A stretch of 64,000 nt of DNA from assembly GCA_035582835.1 (NCBI GenBank), contig JAYKAV010003090.1, forward strand, positions 409,959 to 473,958, read 5' to 3'. This document shows positions 13,701 to 24,480 of the stretch, in pieces. This stretch comes from Phoebastria nigripes (lineage: Eukaryota > Chordata > Aves > Procellariiformes > Diomedeidae). Position 1 is the first letter of the stretch; the number at the start of each line of letters is the position of its first letter. The translations under genes were made by a program, and so were the position numbers. The notes beneath the pieces were generated by a model. It was given only the letters and a program-made list of their open reading frames with translations, had not been told where the DNA came from and made no database searches.

Positions 13701-14684
13701 CTAACCTATTGTGAGAAATTACTTTGAGCCCTTTATGCTACAGGGTATTTCATCCTTCATGGCTGTCCCTCAAACAGCAAACCCGCTCAGACTGAAAACT
13801 CCTCCACAGCTTTCACTATCCCCAGTCTCCCATGAGTCTGAGAAAGAGCACCAGTCTTCTAGGGAAGGGACCTACAGGAAAACCCTCTGAATTGTTTGTT
13901 TCCAGTTTCTTCTTCAGTTTGCCTCAAGCAAGAAAACAGACAATCATGACTGCTCCCAGCTAGGCTAACGAAAAGAGTTTGAAAAGGGAGTATTAGAGGA
14001 ATTGATAAATTTAGACCATGGCCTTTGGACAATCTGAAAGGAAGATACTGGGGAGAAGGAAAGTTCCCAAGATTGAAGGAAGGTCTAGAACCATAAAGAA
14101 ATATGCATCTGTCATGCATGGGGCATATGTGGATACTTGTCATTATGAACTGAGAAGATCACAGATTCCATTGTAATGATTGGCTTCTCAAGTTTAAGAA
14201 AGTAATTTACCTGATATGTTACAATAGCTATATTGATATTCCATGTCTAGGTTTCACAGCAGTCTTCCCTAGATATGACTTCAGAGAAATGGAGTTAATA
14301 GGATGCCTGTCAGTGACGAGACTTTGGATGTTACTAAGCAGGGGGCATTCTTACTAACCAGGCAATGAAATTCTCTTCAAGGCCCTCATGTATCATTCCA
14401 GCTTCAGGATATAATGTATTGAACTAGACTGGGCTTTCCACGCATTGTTCATTGGATGACAATGATGTCAGATATTTCATCTTTATAAAGCAAATGTGGG
14501 CAAATCAGAAAATGACCACTAAAGGTTTGAAGTACTTACAATAAGAGCTGAGTCTCTTCATGTAGCCCTATGAAAAATGAGATGACTTTTATGGTTTCTT
14601 CTACATTTCTCTCTAGTAAATTCTACTGTCTTTGTGCAAAAATAATGTAAAATCATTTGTTGTGCCTAAGACTTCGTAAGCATT
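10766..14684. other. Intergenic flank, no gene recognised
   Basis: AT-rich DNA with T tracts near 10800 and at 13251-13278 and a pyrimidine-rich stretch around 11250-11300. Open frames of 60-95 codons show no family resemblance. Confidence 0.55.
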
Positions 14685-15251
14685 AGGAAAATCATTGCCA
14701 GAAGGTTGAGATAGATGAACCTTCCCATCTACTCGGCACTGGTGAAGCCACATCTGGAGTGTTAGGCCTAGTTCATGGCTCCCCACTACAAGAAAGACAT
14801 GGACATACTGGAGCAGGTCAAGTGAAGGGCAATGAAGATGGTTAAGGGATTGCAGCATGTCACATGAGGAAGGGCTGAGAGCTGGGACTGTTTAGCCTAG
14901 AAACAGAAGGCTCAGAGGGATCTTATCACTGTGAATAAATATCTGATGGGAAGGTGTAAGGAAGACTGAGTCAGGCTCTTTTCAGTGGTGCCCAGTGAGA
15001 GGACCAGAGGCAATGGGCACTAGCTAAAACACGGGGGGTCTCATCTGAACATGAGGAAACACTTTCACTGTGAGGTTGACAGAGCACAGGTTGCCCAGAG
15101 AGGCTGTGAAGTCTCTATCCTTGGAGATACTCAAAAGCCATCTGGACATGGACCTGGGCAACCTGCTCTAGCTGACCCTGCTTGAACAGGGAGGCTGGAC
15201 TAGATAACCTCCAGAGGTCCCTTCCAACCTAAATGATTCTGTGATTCTGTG
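14685..15251 (+). mobile_element. CR1 LINE, 3' end with terminal octamers
   Basis: A 5'-truncated CR1 of about 567 bases. It starts in the last part of ORF2 (GCATTAGGAAAATCATTGCC, then CTACTCGGCACTGGTGAAGC and GACATGGACATACTGGAGCA). It continues through the 3' UTR (CAGGTTGCCCAGAGAGGCTG, GGACTAGATAACCTCCAGAG) and ends in two octamer units, GATTCTGTGATTCTGTG, at 15235-15251. Similarity to the common avian CR1 type is clear, and this is one of the two best preserved LINE copies here. It lies about 2.8 kb upstream of the RIMS1 start. Confidence 0.92.
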
Positions 15252-17159
15252 CTTTTCAGTAACACAGTTTTATTCACAATATTGGCTTGGTGCAAGTCCA
15301 ACACTCCAACTTCCATAATTTTTTTTAACTATTACTCTGCAAAAGCTTTCAGCTTTCCCTTTTAAGTTATAAGAAACTATATAAAGTCCCCTCATACTCT
15401 TTGTGTTCATTTTGTATTTCACACACAGCAGTAAGAATTCGTGTGCTTGACCCAGCATACAGTAATTAACAAAATAATACAGAACAGACATATACGTGAC
15501 TGTGTCAGTAATTAATAAGCAGAAAGGTGAGTAGGATAACTTAACCTCATATAATATTTTCTTCATAAAATTATCATGGAGACACTTGGGTCTTATGGTC
15601 TTAGACCCTTAATATTTTGTTTAGGTTGGCGTTAAAGCAGTGACTCTTCAACACTAGGGCCACTGCTCCAGTGAATTAGTTGTTGCAGTTACTTGAGCTA
15701 CATCTTTTATGTGGCATGTGCAGGCCTGAATTATCTGAAGGAGTGTGGACTACCTATGGATACCTATAACAACATAATCATCATGTCTTGTGTTACCATT
15801 CCAGTAATGTCATGTCATGTTTTAGTTGTTTCTGATACTCATCATATGGTGGTATCTCACCTTCTTCTCATCATCGTCTTCTTTTCAATCATGCTTGCTT
15901 CAGTTTTGAGGTGGCTGCCATACTTTTGACTGTTGGTAACGAATGGATAAATACTTTAGTATCAGCCTGTAACATGAAGGCTCTCTTCCCTGCTGGTCGC
16001 AGATGGCTGGAAGTGATTTTATTGATTTGTTAGTACTTAGCTAGGAGGATTACATCTAGCAGTAATAACGTGGCCAGGCCCTGGGACAAATCACCACACG
16101 AGTTAGTGAAGGGTCTGTGCCTTTAACTGAGTGTGACATTATGATATTTACCAGCCCTTCATAGTGCTTTGCTTATTAACACCACTTTAATCTCTTCTGA
16201 GCCATCTGTCGGTCATTCAAGTTTCAGTTTCCTTCATGTGCTGGAAGAATTGAGAGACTTCACTTTCTGAGCTGAACTTGGACATAACAACTCAAAAGTT
16301 CTGGTGGTCACAGTAGTGCTTATTATTTTTTTCTTTTTAATTTGTGTTATCAAATTGTGTCCTGCAGAAAATCTGTTGGGGGGACACAAGCAGATGGCAC
16401 AGTAATTCCTCTCAACTTCAAAGGGTCATGAAGGTTCATAGCTCCCAGAATTTGCATGAGAAGTATTAGCGTGGCTGGTTGAAAGCTGGTCCCTCTCCCT
16501 ATTCCAAACCTGGCAAGTTTGGCAGCAAGAAGCATTGAACACTGCCAGCANAGATTTTTTTTCCTTTGGTTCGTGCCCATCAGACGATCTCTCTAGAAAC
16601 CAGAGCTGTTGCCATGCTGTGACCTCGGCAGAAGTGTGACTGAGAGGTCTTAAGTGTCAGTGTGTGTTAGCAGTAGTTCACATTTTATTTGGAAGTGCAG
16701 TTTTCTCTGTATTTCAGCTTTGCATTTCTAAGTAGCCTGAACGATTTCATTCACTGGTAGGCATGCATTTGCGCAAGGGACCTTTCAAAGCTATAGGCAT
16801 GAGTTTCTGGCCAGTGGATTACATGCAGATGATCTCCTGTAGAGAAGGGCTGTTGTGTTCATTACCAGCTCCCCAAAATTAAGTTGCTCAGAGCTGGCAG
16901 ATCAGAAATTGTTAGGGAAGCTACCTCTATCTGGAAGTGATGTTTTGTTTCATTGTGCAATACCCTCTCAGTTGAACAGTCGGCACTGTGGCGTGTTTCG
17001 TGGCCAGTTTTGGTGGGTCATACCAGTGAAAAAAATGGGTCTGATTGATAGATGAGGAGACTTAAGAGCACTCTCCACCCCCATGGGAAGTATGGGGGGA
17101 CCATGGGCATGGGTACCGCTTACTCGGTGTAAGAAGTATATGAAGAAAGTGCTGAAGCA
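15252..17159. other. Proximal 5' flank of RIMS1, no gene recognised
   Basis: AT-rich until about 17050, then rising GC into the CpG island. One N at 16551. No upstream coding exon or repeat was recognised; a non-coding first exon or a divergent transcript cannot be excluded. Confidence 0.5.
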
Positions 17160-17547
17160 TGGGACCCCAAGGAAGGGACGGTCGAGTGGTCACAGCGCAA
17201 GGCAAGGGGGCTGCAGCTGGAGCTGAAGCCCAGGGGCCGAAGGGCGCCCACATCACGTCCGAAGGAGCAGCGACAGCACCGGGAGCCCAGGGCTTCCCCG
17301 GCGCCTCAGGCCAGCCAGCAGCAAGCCCGCAGCACGGCTCCCCAGCCGCTGCCTGCTTCCCGCGGGTGGCCCCTGCCTAGGGCGAGACGGCAGTTCCCGG
17401 CGGGGACTCGGGCGAGCTACCGGCCCCGACCTGCGGCGGGAGGAGCGTGAGGAGGACGTGAGGAGGACGGCAGCGCCGGGGCCAACGCCGTGATCGTGCG
17501 GCCGCGGGAGGAGCGAGGGGGGCAGCGGGAAAAGGCGCGGCCGGCCC

Positions 17548-17575
17548 GGGTCCCCGGCATGGGCAGGGGCAAGGG
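17548..17575 (+). promoter_or_regulatory. Possible G-quadruplex motif in RIMS1 CpG island
   Basis: Four runs of three or more G lie at 17548-17550, 17561-17563, 17566-17569 and 17573-17575, with loops of 10, 2 and 3 bases. The first loop is longer than the strict 7-base rule, so this is a relaxed quadruplex pattern. It lies about 500 bases upstream of the RIMS1 start codon, in the promoter or 5' leader. Confidence 0.35.
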
Positions 17576-17919
17576 CAGGCAGCGCTGCCGCCCGTGAGGT
17601 AGCAGCGGCGCGCCTCGGACTCCGCCTCACCGGCACCCAACTCCCCCTCCCTCCTCCCAGCGCCAGGCTCGCAGCGGCGGAGCATTTCGGCGGCAGCGGC
17701 AGCACCCGCCCTTCCCGGCCGGCCCGCGGCGCGCACCGCCCCCCCCGCTCCCGCACGCAGCCCGCCAGCGGCGATCGGAGTCCTCCGCGCCACGGCACCC
17801 CCGCCCCGCACGCCCACTGCCGGGAGGATGGNCTGCGGGCGGCGGCACGGCAGCCCCCGAGCTCCCTGAAGCCGCGGAAACAAAGGGAGCAAGCAGCAGC
17901 AGCAGCCGGGCCGGGGTGG

Positions 17920-18009
17920 ATGCAAGCAACCATGAAAGGCTGGGTCTCCGCCTCCTCCGCTGCTGCCAGAGAGCTGCCGGCTGCTGCTGCTCGGAGGACT
18001 ACACTGTGA
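17920..18009 (+). promoter_or_regulatory. Candidate upstream ORF in the RIMS1 5' leader
   Basis: An ATG at 17920 and a second in-frame ATG at 17932 share a stop (TGA) at 18007-18009, giving 29 or 25 residues. The second ATG has A at -3, a strong initiation context; the first has T at -3 and is weak. The peptide is Ala/Ser/Arg-rich, partly because of a GCT run, and resembles no known protein, so any role would be translational control rather than a product. The uORF ends 71 bases before the RIMS1 start, close enough for reinitiation. It matters only if transcription starts upstream of about 17920, which is inferred. Confidence 0.5.
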
Positions 18010-18080
18010 AGGGGGCGGAGGAGAGGCTGGCTTGGTTTGCCGTGCAAAGGTAGAAGGTGTAAGGGAGAGGCGGAAAGAAA

Positions 18081-18244
18081 ATGTCTTCTTCGGTGGGGCC
18101 CCGCGGCCCTCGCCCGCCCACGGTGCCCCCCCCGATGCAGGAGCTGCCCGACCTGAGCCACCTGACAGAGGAGGAGAGGAACATTATCATGGCAGTGATG
18201 GACCGGCAGAAAGAAGAGGAAGAGAAAGAAGAGGCCATGCTCAA
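18081..18244 (+). CDS. RIMS1: RIMS1 coding exon 1 (RIM1 N-terminus, partial CDS)
   Basis: RIM1 is a presynaptic active-zone scaffold that binds GTP-Rab3 on synaptic vesicles and, with Munc13, RIM-BP and calcium channels, sets vesicle priming. The exon encodes 54 residues plus two bases of a Lys codon. It opens MSSSVGPRGPRPPTVPPPMQ, followed by ELPDLSHLTEEERNIIMAVM and an acidic/basic DRQKEEEEKEE stretch. This is the family's proline-rich start and the beginning of the Rab-binding helix. It fits RIM1 rather than RIM2, whose N-terminus differs in the proline-rich part. The start is fixed by an in-frame TAA at 18060-18062, no intervening ATG, and A at -3. A consensus donor (AA/GTAAGC) follows at 18245, giving a phase-2 intron. 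The zinc finger, SGAWF motif, PDZ and C2 domains lie on later exons outside the window. From memory, human RIM1 has Ala at residue 4 where this has Ser. Confidence 0.95.
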
Positions 18245-19030
18245 GTAAGCAGACGCCAGTCATTCATTCATTCAGGCACTCATTCACGCGCCGATCGCCG
18301 GCGGGCGGGAGCTGGCGCTGCCACAGCGGGAGCCGGCCGGTGCCCGNGGCCAGCCGGCTTCGCCCTGCTCGGCGGGCCGCCCCGCAGGGACCCCTCACCG
18401 GGGCTGGCGCTGCGGAGCCCCGGTCCCGCTCCGCTCCCGACCCATAACTTCCTCCTCCCCGGCCGTCCTCCCCCACCCCGGGCAGCTCCTCCCGAGGCAG
18501 AGCTGCCGGGGGAGCCCGGCACGGCGGGACGGAGCGGGACGGCGGCCCTCCCCGCCCCGAGGGAGCCAGCGGCGGAGGGCGGGCGAAGGGGCGGGCGGAA
18601 ACCCCGACATGGGGGTGAGGGGCGAGGTGGGATTCCTGTGGGGTCCCCAAAACCCCGCCTCTCTCAGGAGGGGCCGCTGGGTGGGGTTTCCCTGCGTGCG
18701 GGAGCCTCCGCGGCCGCCGTGCTGCCCCCGCCTGGCTCGGCCTCCGCTACCGCCCGCCGCGGGGCTGAGGCGGCTGCCCTCAACCGCCGCCCCGCGCGCC
18801 GCGCCCCCAACCGCCGCCCCCGGCCCGCCCGTCGCCTGCTCCCGGGAGGGCAACGGTTGGGAGGCGGCTCGCTGTGGGGACAGCAGGGTGTTCGTAATTA
18901 GGAAATAAATGCAATTAGTCGCACTGCTCGTTACAGAGGGGAAGCGTGCGTGCGTGCTGGCGGGACGGAGGGGGAGTGGGTTTATCCCGCTGCCGGCGGC
19001 ACGGGGAGGGGTGCGGGGAGCGCGGGGTGT

Positions 19031-22000
19031 GGATAGGTGCCATGTTTGGAAATCAGGTCCCCATAGCCTCTTTTGAACCTTTTCTCTCATCCCCCCTACA
19101 TCCTTGCCAAACGGCGCATGTGACCACATTTTCTAGCCTCCTCTGTCAATAGGAGGCTTCAAACGTAATGTTACCAAATTGCCTGCTGCAAGTGATGAGA
19201 ATAAACAGATTGAAGCTGTGGCCTGTGGAGGAGAATCAGGGTTTCTCCTCTTCTGACTACCCGTCAGGCCTGTTTGCTCTGGGGGTGAAACGGTAGGAGA
19301 GGTGACTGGAATACGTGCAAACCTCTGACGTTACCCGGACCCTCTCTACCACAGGAGGTGTATCCTTACCTCACTGTCTTCTGGTTGCATACACCTGTGC
19401 TTGGAAGGGATGCTCTGAAGGTGTGACGTGATCTGGGTATTTCTTTTGGCAGCACTGGAAATACCCACCTGAACAGTGCGGGTGCCAGCTCTTCCCCGTG
19501 GCTTTCTCTGACTGATGGAGAGACCAAACCCCTGCAGGCTCCTGACTTCGGCCCCGCGCGCTGTGCGTGGTGAAGCTGGGACAGCGTTTCATTATATTGC
19601 TGTCTCTGTCCCTTCCCACTGGTGCCTGGCTCTGAATTTTTACAGGGGCTACTGGAGGTGGTTGCAACGGTGGGTACCAAGGCCCAGCTGCTAGCGTTGC
19701 GTATTGCCGAGGAGAGGGTCTCAGGCTGGGAGCGTGGCGTTTGGATCTCGGTCCAAGACGAAGAGTTCAGTTTGCTGTTGCTGTTCATTACGCTTGGGGT
19801 GTGGCTCGTCTTGGAGGTGGGCTGGTTGGAATGAGAAATGTTTTGTGAAAATGCATTGTATTCGTCAATGTGGGGAAACGTATGTGAAGGATCTCTCCTC
19901 AGCTTTTATTTATCAGAAGAAAATTAAAAAAGGAGTAGCTCAAAGGCTCTGAACTACATTTATCCTTCTCCCATCCCTTGTCCTCCAGCACAGCTACTTC
20001 CCTATAAATATTTAGCTTTTATTCCGTGAAGAAGATTACTGGTTCTCTGGTGATGTTGTAGAGCAATACTATAAATCTTACAGTCACTGCAAGAATGAAC
20101 TTTTGTTGGTAGAGATGGTAATTTCTCAGCCCTGTTCTTGTTAACATGGGGTAGAGGATAAATCTTCCTCCTTTTTTTTCCCCATTTTTTTTTTCTGCCT
20201 TCTTTTGTATTGGCATTTCTGAATTCTGGACTGATACTTCCTTTTCTGTGAGATTATGGGAAACTTCAGCAAATGAATTTTGGACACTTTAAATACAATT
20301 TTTAGAAGAGGTCAAAAATTGTGCTTGTGAATTCAACTTGAAATTACTTTATATTATCTTCAAAGGTTTGTGATACCCAAAGTTAAAAGTTGACTTCCTT
20401 ACACCAGTTCTTTCAAATAATGAGAATAACAGTCTAGGCTCTCCATTGGTCTGAGAAATTATGATTTTAAATAGATTTTTTTCTTTAAATAAAGAGCCAG
20501 AAATTAATAGAAAATACATTGGGAAACTTACAAACCTGTATACTCACTTTAGCTATATCATTGGTTTTCAAAAATTAAGTCACAGCGAATAGTTTTCATA
20601 TGGATTATGATTCGACTCTTACAGAAAGCCACTAGATTTTCTGAGATCGTTTGCCTTTTCTGTATGCTGAGCACTTACTTCCTGTTTGGGACAAGAGTTA
20701 AACACATCTTTCGAGAGAGTAACCCTTGTAAGACTGGATTTTGAGACAAGAATTTACTTCCATAATTTTGTAGAGGTTTGTTACAAATATACAATGGTGT
20801 TATCCAGATGACACAGCTATATTATGAAAGCCATATATCATCACCATCCCTTCCTATTATCTTCAGTAAAAGTTCTTCTGATTATCCAAATGTCTCAGCA
20901 AAATAGCCACCAGTTTTCACTTAAAACCACCTGGCAGGGAAGTGTTTCTGTCTGTAACACCCACGTGCAAATCTGCAATGTCCCCTGGAAGTGAAGCTGA
21001 TCTGTGTTGCAAACTAGGCTGCCTTCAATCCTGGGCCGATCAGAGGCCAGATACGTGCTGTCTCATGAATCACAAGGGCTAAAAAGGGTGCAGCATTTCT
21101 CTCCTGTTCTGGATGTCCTGATAGCAATAGAAGTTTTTAAAACAGTACTTGTAATTTTCCTTTCCAGCTCCCCTCATGGCAGAAAACTGTAGGAAGAATT
21201 ATTGGTTAAACTACTGTATTCCTCACATGATGATCATAAAATTGTGGATCCAAGGGAATTTGAGATGTTTCTGTGAGTAGACTATATGGATTTCAGGAGA
21301 AGTGAAAGAGATTAGGGTCATTGGTAAAGAGGCTGTGTCCCTTTCCTCCGGGTCTGTACTTCTCTGTCTTCCTGAGCCCTGTTTCTGACTCTGAGCCTTC
21401 TTGTAAAACCTCTCTGCCAGTTCATGCTGACATCAGCATGTACTGCAGCGTGCCAGCCTGGGAGCAGGGCGCTGTTACCGGGAGCAGGACTATGGACAAT
21501 GTAATGCTTTCTCTGCTTGCTCTGGAGAAAGGCAGAAGTGCATGCTTTGGTTTGAAACCACCTGCTCATCTCTTTCCTGGAACTTGCCCTATCTGTCAGT
21601 TCATTGGCCCACTGAGTTTCCTTCAGCAGTCTGGGGCTAACGGAGCTTGTCAGACCCTTAGGATAAAGGCATGCAACTTGTACTGGCCAGTGTGACTTTC
21701 TTTTTCTAGGTATACCTGGTCAGTGGCAGAGACCTTGTCCTCCACTCACCCTTCCAATATCAGATTTCAAACCCCTGTGTGTGGTGTTTGTGGAAGGGGA
21801 ACGTTCTGCTATCCTATGACCTGTTGAATACCTTGGAGCAATGTGTTGAGGAGTTAGGGCTTTTGGGAAGGTTCCTCCTTTTGCTTTTTTTATGAACAGG
21901 TGTACCGTGGCATGAGGAACACTTTAATGTTAGCTGATTGCCTTGAAATTGCCTTTACATTCAAAGACGGGTTTTGCATTCCTACTGTAATAGGGGCAGC

Positions 22001-22927
22001 GTCACCAGGTACTCCTGAGAGCATATCCATGCCTTCGTGCAATGAAGTGCGGTCCCACTCTGGTGTATGGCACTGAAGACTCAAATCTGCATAAGCACTT
22101 TGATGCTTACCTGGCACTAAGTAGAAACTGAGGCACCTTGAGTGCAATTCATGAAATCTTTCCATAATGGTGCACCTGAGAAGCTGGGTGTTCCTGTGTG
22201 CCCAGTGCATATAGGACCAAAGCATGTGAGTGCCTTGGCTGCTGAATTGCTTGCTGTCTGCCTTATGTCTAAGCCTGTTCGGGAGTCACAAACTACGTAG
22301 TCATATGCTTAAGTCCTCTGAAAGACCTGACACTAATACAGTACCTCTATAATGCATATTGATACTCAGTGCTGAACTCAAAGTGCTGCTGTCACAGTGA
22401 TGGCCGCTTTCCTAACATGTAGGGGACAGGCAGTGTTACTGCTTCCAGCTACCTTAGGTGTAATAGCCTGGTGGTTAGGAAGTGGTTACCTAAGCCCAGT
22501 ACACTTATCGGCCGTAAGAAACTGTGTCCTAGACAAGTGCCATTACATTATAACTTAGTGGAAACAGTTTGGCTCACCATACAGAGAAGAATGAAAAGTT
22601 TATGGTCCCAGGAGCCTAACTCAATGTCAAGCCCAACAGGAAGAGCTCTTCTTGCAGAGGAGCTGTCTTGCTCTCATGCTGCATGCTTCTGGTTACCCAG
22701 GGCTGCTATTGTAGCCTTTTTTAAATGAGTCAGAGAAGTTTAAAATACTGACAGGTCGGGGAGTAGGAAGCAGGTCCTCCTCCCTCCAAGCTGAATGATC
22801 TCGTGTTGGGGCTTCAGAGCTTTGCCTTTTTGTTCCTCTGTGGTTGGGAGAGCTTCACCTTCCTGCCTGCCACACCTTTGACAGCAGCATGGAGAGCAGT
22901 CTGTTGAGTAGGTGGGGCTTTATCATG
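19031..22927 (+). other. RIMS1 intron 1 segment, nothing recognised
   Basis: Non-coding intron sequence. Short open frames on both strands (for example 21321-21695, 124 codons, and 19366-19788, 140 codons) overlap each other and match no family I know. Confidence 0.5.
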
Positions 22928-23524
22928 TGTCGTGGTTTAACCCCAGCCAGCTACTAAGCACCACACAGCTGCTCGCTCACTCCCCCTCAGTGGGATGGGG
23001 GAGAGAATCAGAAGAGTAAAAGTGAGAAAACTCATGGGTTGAGATAAAGACAGTTTAANAGGTAAAGCAAAAGCCGNNCANGCAAGCAAAGCAAAACAAG
23101 GAATTCATTCACTACTTCCCATCGGCAGGCAGGTGTTCAGCCATCTCCAGGAAAGCAGGGCTCCATCACGCGTAACGGTTACTTGGGAAGACAAAACGCC
23201 ATCACTCCGAACGTCCCCCCCTTCCTTCTTCTTCCCCCAGCTTTATATTGCTGAGCCTGATGTCATATGGTAAGGAATATCCCTTTGGTCAGTTGGGGTC
23301 AGCTGTCCCAGCTGTGTCCCCTCCCAACTTCTTGTGCACCCCCAGCCTACTCGCTGGTGGGGTGGTAGGAGAAACAGAAAAGGCCTTGGCTCTGTGTAAG
23401 CACTGCTCAGCAGTAATGAAAACATCCCTGTATTATCAACCCTGTTTTCAGCACAAATCCAAAACATAGCCCCATACTAGCTACTATGAAGAGAATTAAC
23501 TCTATCCCAGCCAAAACCAGCACA
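22928..23524 (-). mobile_element. Solo LTR of an avian ERVL-like endogenous retrovirus
   Basis: The 597-base element has TG...CA-type ends: on the plus strand it opens TGTCGTGGTTTAACCCCAGC and closes CCAGCCAAAACCAGCACA. On the minus strand it reads as a sense LTR, with a TATA-like AATATAAAG at 23241-23249 (complement) upstream of the part that corresponds to the poly(A) region. The flanks TCATG (22923-22927) and CCATG (23525-23529) look like a 5-bp target duplication with one substitution. No gag, pol or env sequence adjoins it, so it is the product of LTR-LTR recombination. Ns at 23060, 23077-23078 and 23081 mark ambiguous bases. It is the same family as the LTR at 50190-50781. Confidence 0.9.
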
Positions 23525-24359
23525 CCATGGTAGACTCAACTCTCATCCACTCTTGTTTCTCTGTTTCACACTGACTGTGCCAGATTTTGCGGGTATCTCT
23601 GAAGACTGTAGTCTCTAGCAACTCTTTTAATTGGAGCTTGGCCTTACAGACCCAAGCTTCTGCTGCTCCTGTATGAATAAATGTTTGCATAGGACAGTGC
23701 TAGAATGTGCCATGGCCTGCTCTGCAGACTAATTCACATTGGAGGCGTTCTTCCTGTTTTACATGGTAGATACTCCTGTAGCTGAACGGGAAGAGGTTCG
23801 TGTTGAGTGGCTGATGTATCTAGCCTGAAGTCCAGATGTTGCCCTACAGGTGACTCTGATGTGACTAACAAATTGTGAGGAAGCGTGAGAGGGAAAGTTT
23901 TCAAGGAGGATGAAGAGAGAAACAAACCATCATTTGCAAAAACAGGGGGGGACGANGACCATTTTAAAGGAAAAATAGTTTAAAAAGTTTAAAGTGTACG
24001 TTCAAACACTAGATAGCCTGAGACAACTATATTGTTTGGGGGTATAAGGTGCCTTGAAGTGAAACAACCCCAGTTAATATACTGCAAATTTCAATCATAG
24101 AGAAATCACAGAACTATATATATTTATATGTATGTACTTAAGCTGAAGTTTGCTTATGTGCAATTGTGTGCCTTATCTCATTGGGTTAGTTAAGTACTAA
24201 GCGCAAACCACAGCAGCAGTGAACACAGCTCGTTGAGTTCCAGTTCTGTTCTGCGNCAGGCTCTCACAGCCCAACAGGACCATACATGGGGACAGCCAAA
24301 GTACTTTTCTCCACCCCTGGTGGAACAGTAGCTTGTCAAAGGGGGAACAGCTATAAATC
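23525..24359 (+). other. RIMS1 intron 1 segment, nothing recognised
   Basis: Non-coding, with a G run and an N at about 23945-23956 and another N near 24256. No repeat or exon identified. Confidence 0.5.
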
Positions 24360-24480
24360 AACCTCAGACAAATTTTGGCCAGAAATTAGAAGAAGGTTCC
24401 TAGTTATCATGGCAATCATTTTCTGGAGCAAATTTAAGTGGCCAAAGCTCTTACTACCCTTCTTATGGGATTTAACAAGC
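24360..24480 (+). mobile_element. Ancient LINE (CR1-type) 3' remnant
   Basis: ACAAATTTTGGCCAGAAATT followed by AGAAGAAGGTTCCTAGTTAT and an ATTTTCTGGAGC segment follows the order of old amniote CR1 3' UTRs (the 'AGAAATTAGAAGAAGGTTT...TTCTGGAAC' region). It is short and diverged, with no preserved terminal octamer. Confidence 0.45.

Larger units (their letters stand above)
17160..19030 (+). promoter_or_regulatory. CpG island: RIMS1 promoter, 5' UTR, exon 1 and start of intron 1
   Basis: CpG density and GC content rise sharply from about 17160 and fall back near 19030, while both flanks are AT-rich. The island surrounds the RIMS1 start codon, as is usual for broad neuronal CpG promoters. GC-box-like GGGCGG cores are visible near 18012-18017 and in 18571-18600. 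No TATA box was seen close upstream, so dispersed transcription starts are likely; the true start sites cannot be placed from sequence alone. An 11-bp tandem duplication (GTGAGGAGGAC twice) lies at 17447-17468 and a run of eight C at 17739-17746. Two single Ns (17832, 18346) fall in the island. Confidence 0.85.

Noticed and set aside
1..18080. Conserved microRNA cluster (mir-30a/30c-2) expected somewhere upstream of RIMS1
   Set aside because: I looked for the TGTAAACATCC seed region in a hairpin and did not see it; it probably lies further upstream.
17253..18263. 336-codon minus-strand open frame across the CpG island, with overlapping 182-, 128- and 244-codon frames nearby
   Set aside because: Low-complexity Arg/Pro/Ala/Ser composition caused by GC-rich sequence with few stop codons; it covers RIMS1 exon 1 in antisense and resembles no family.
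18032..18901. 289-codon plus-strand frame overlapping RIMS1 exon 1
   Set aside because: It is in a different frame from the clear RIM1 N-terminus, runs through the splice donor into the intron, and owes its length to GC-rich sequence.
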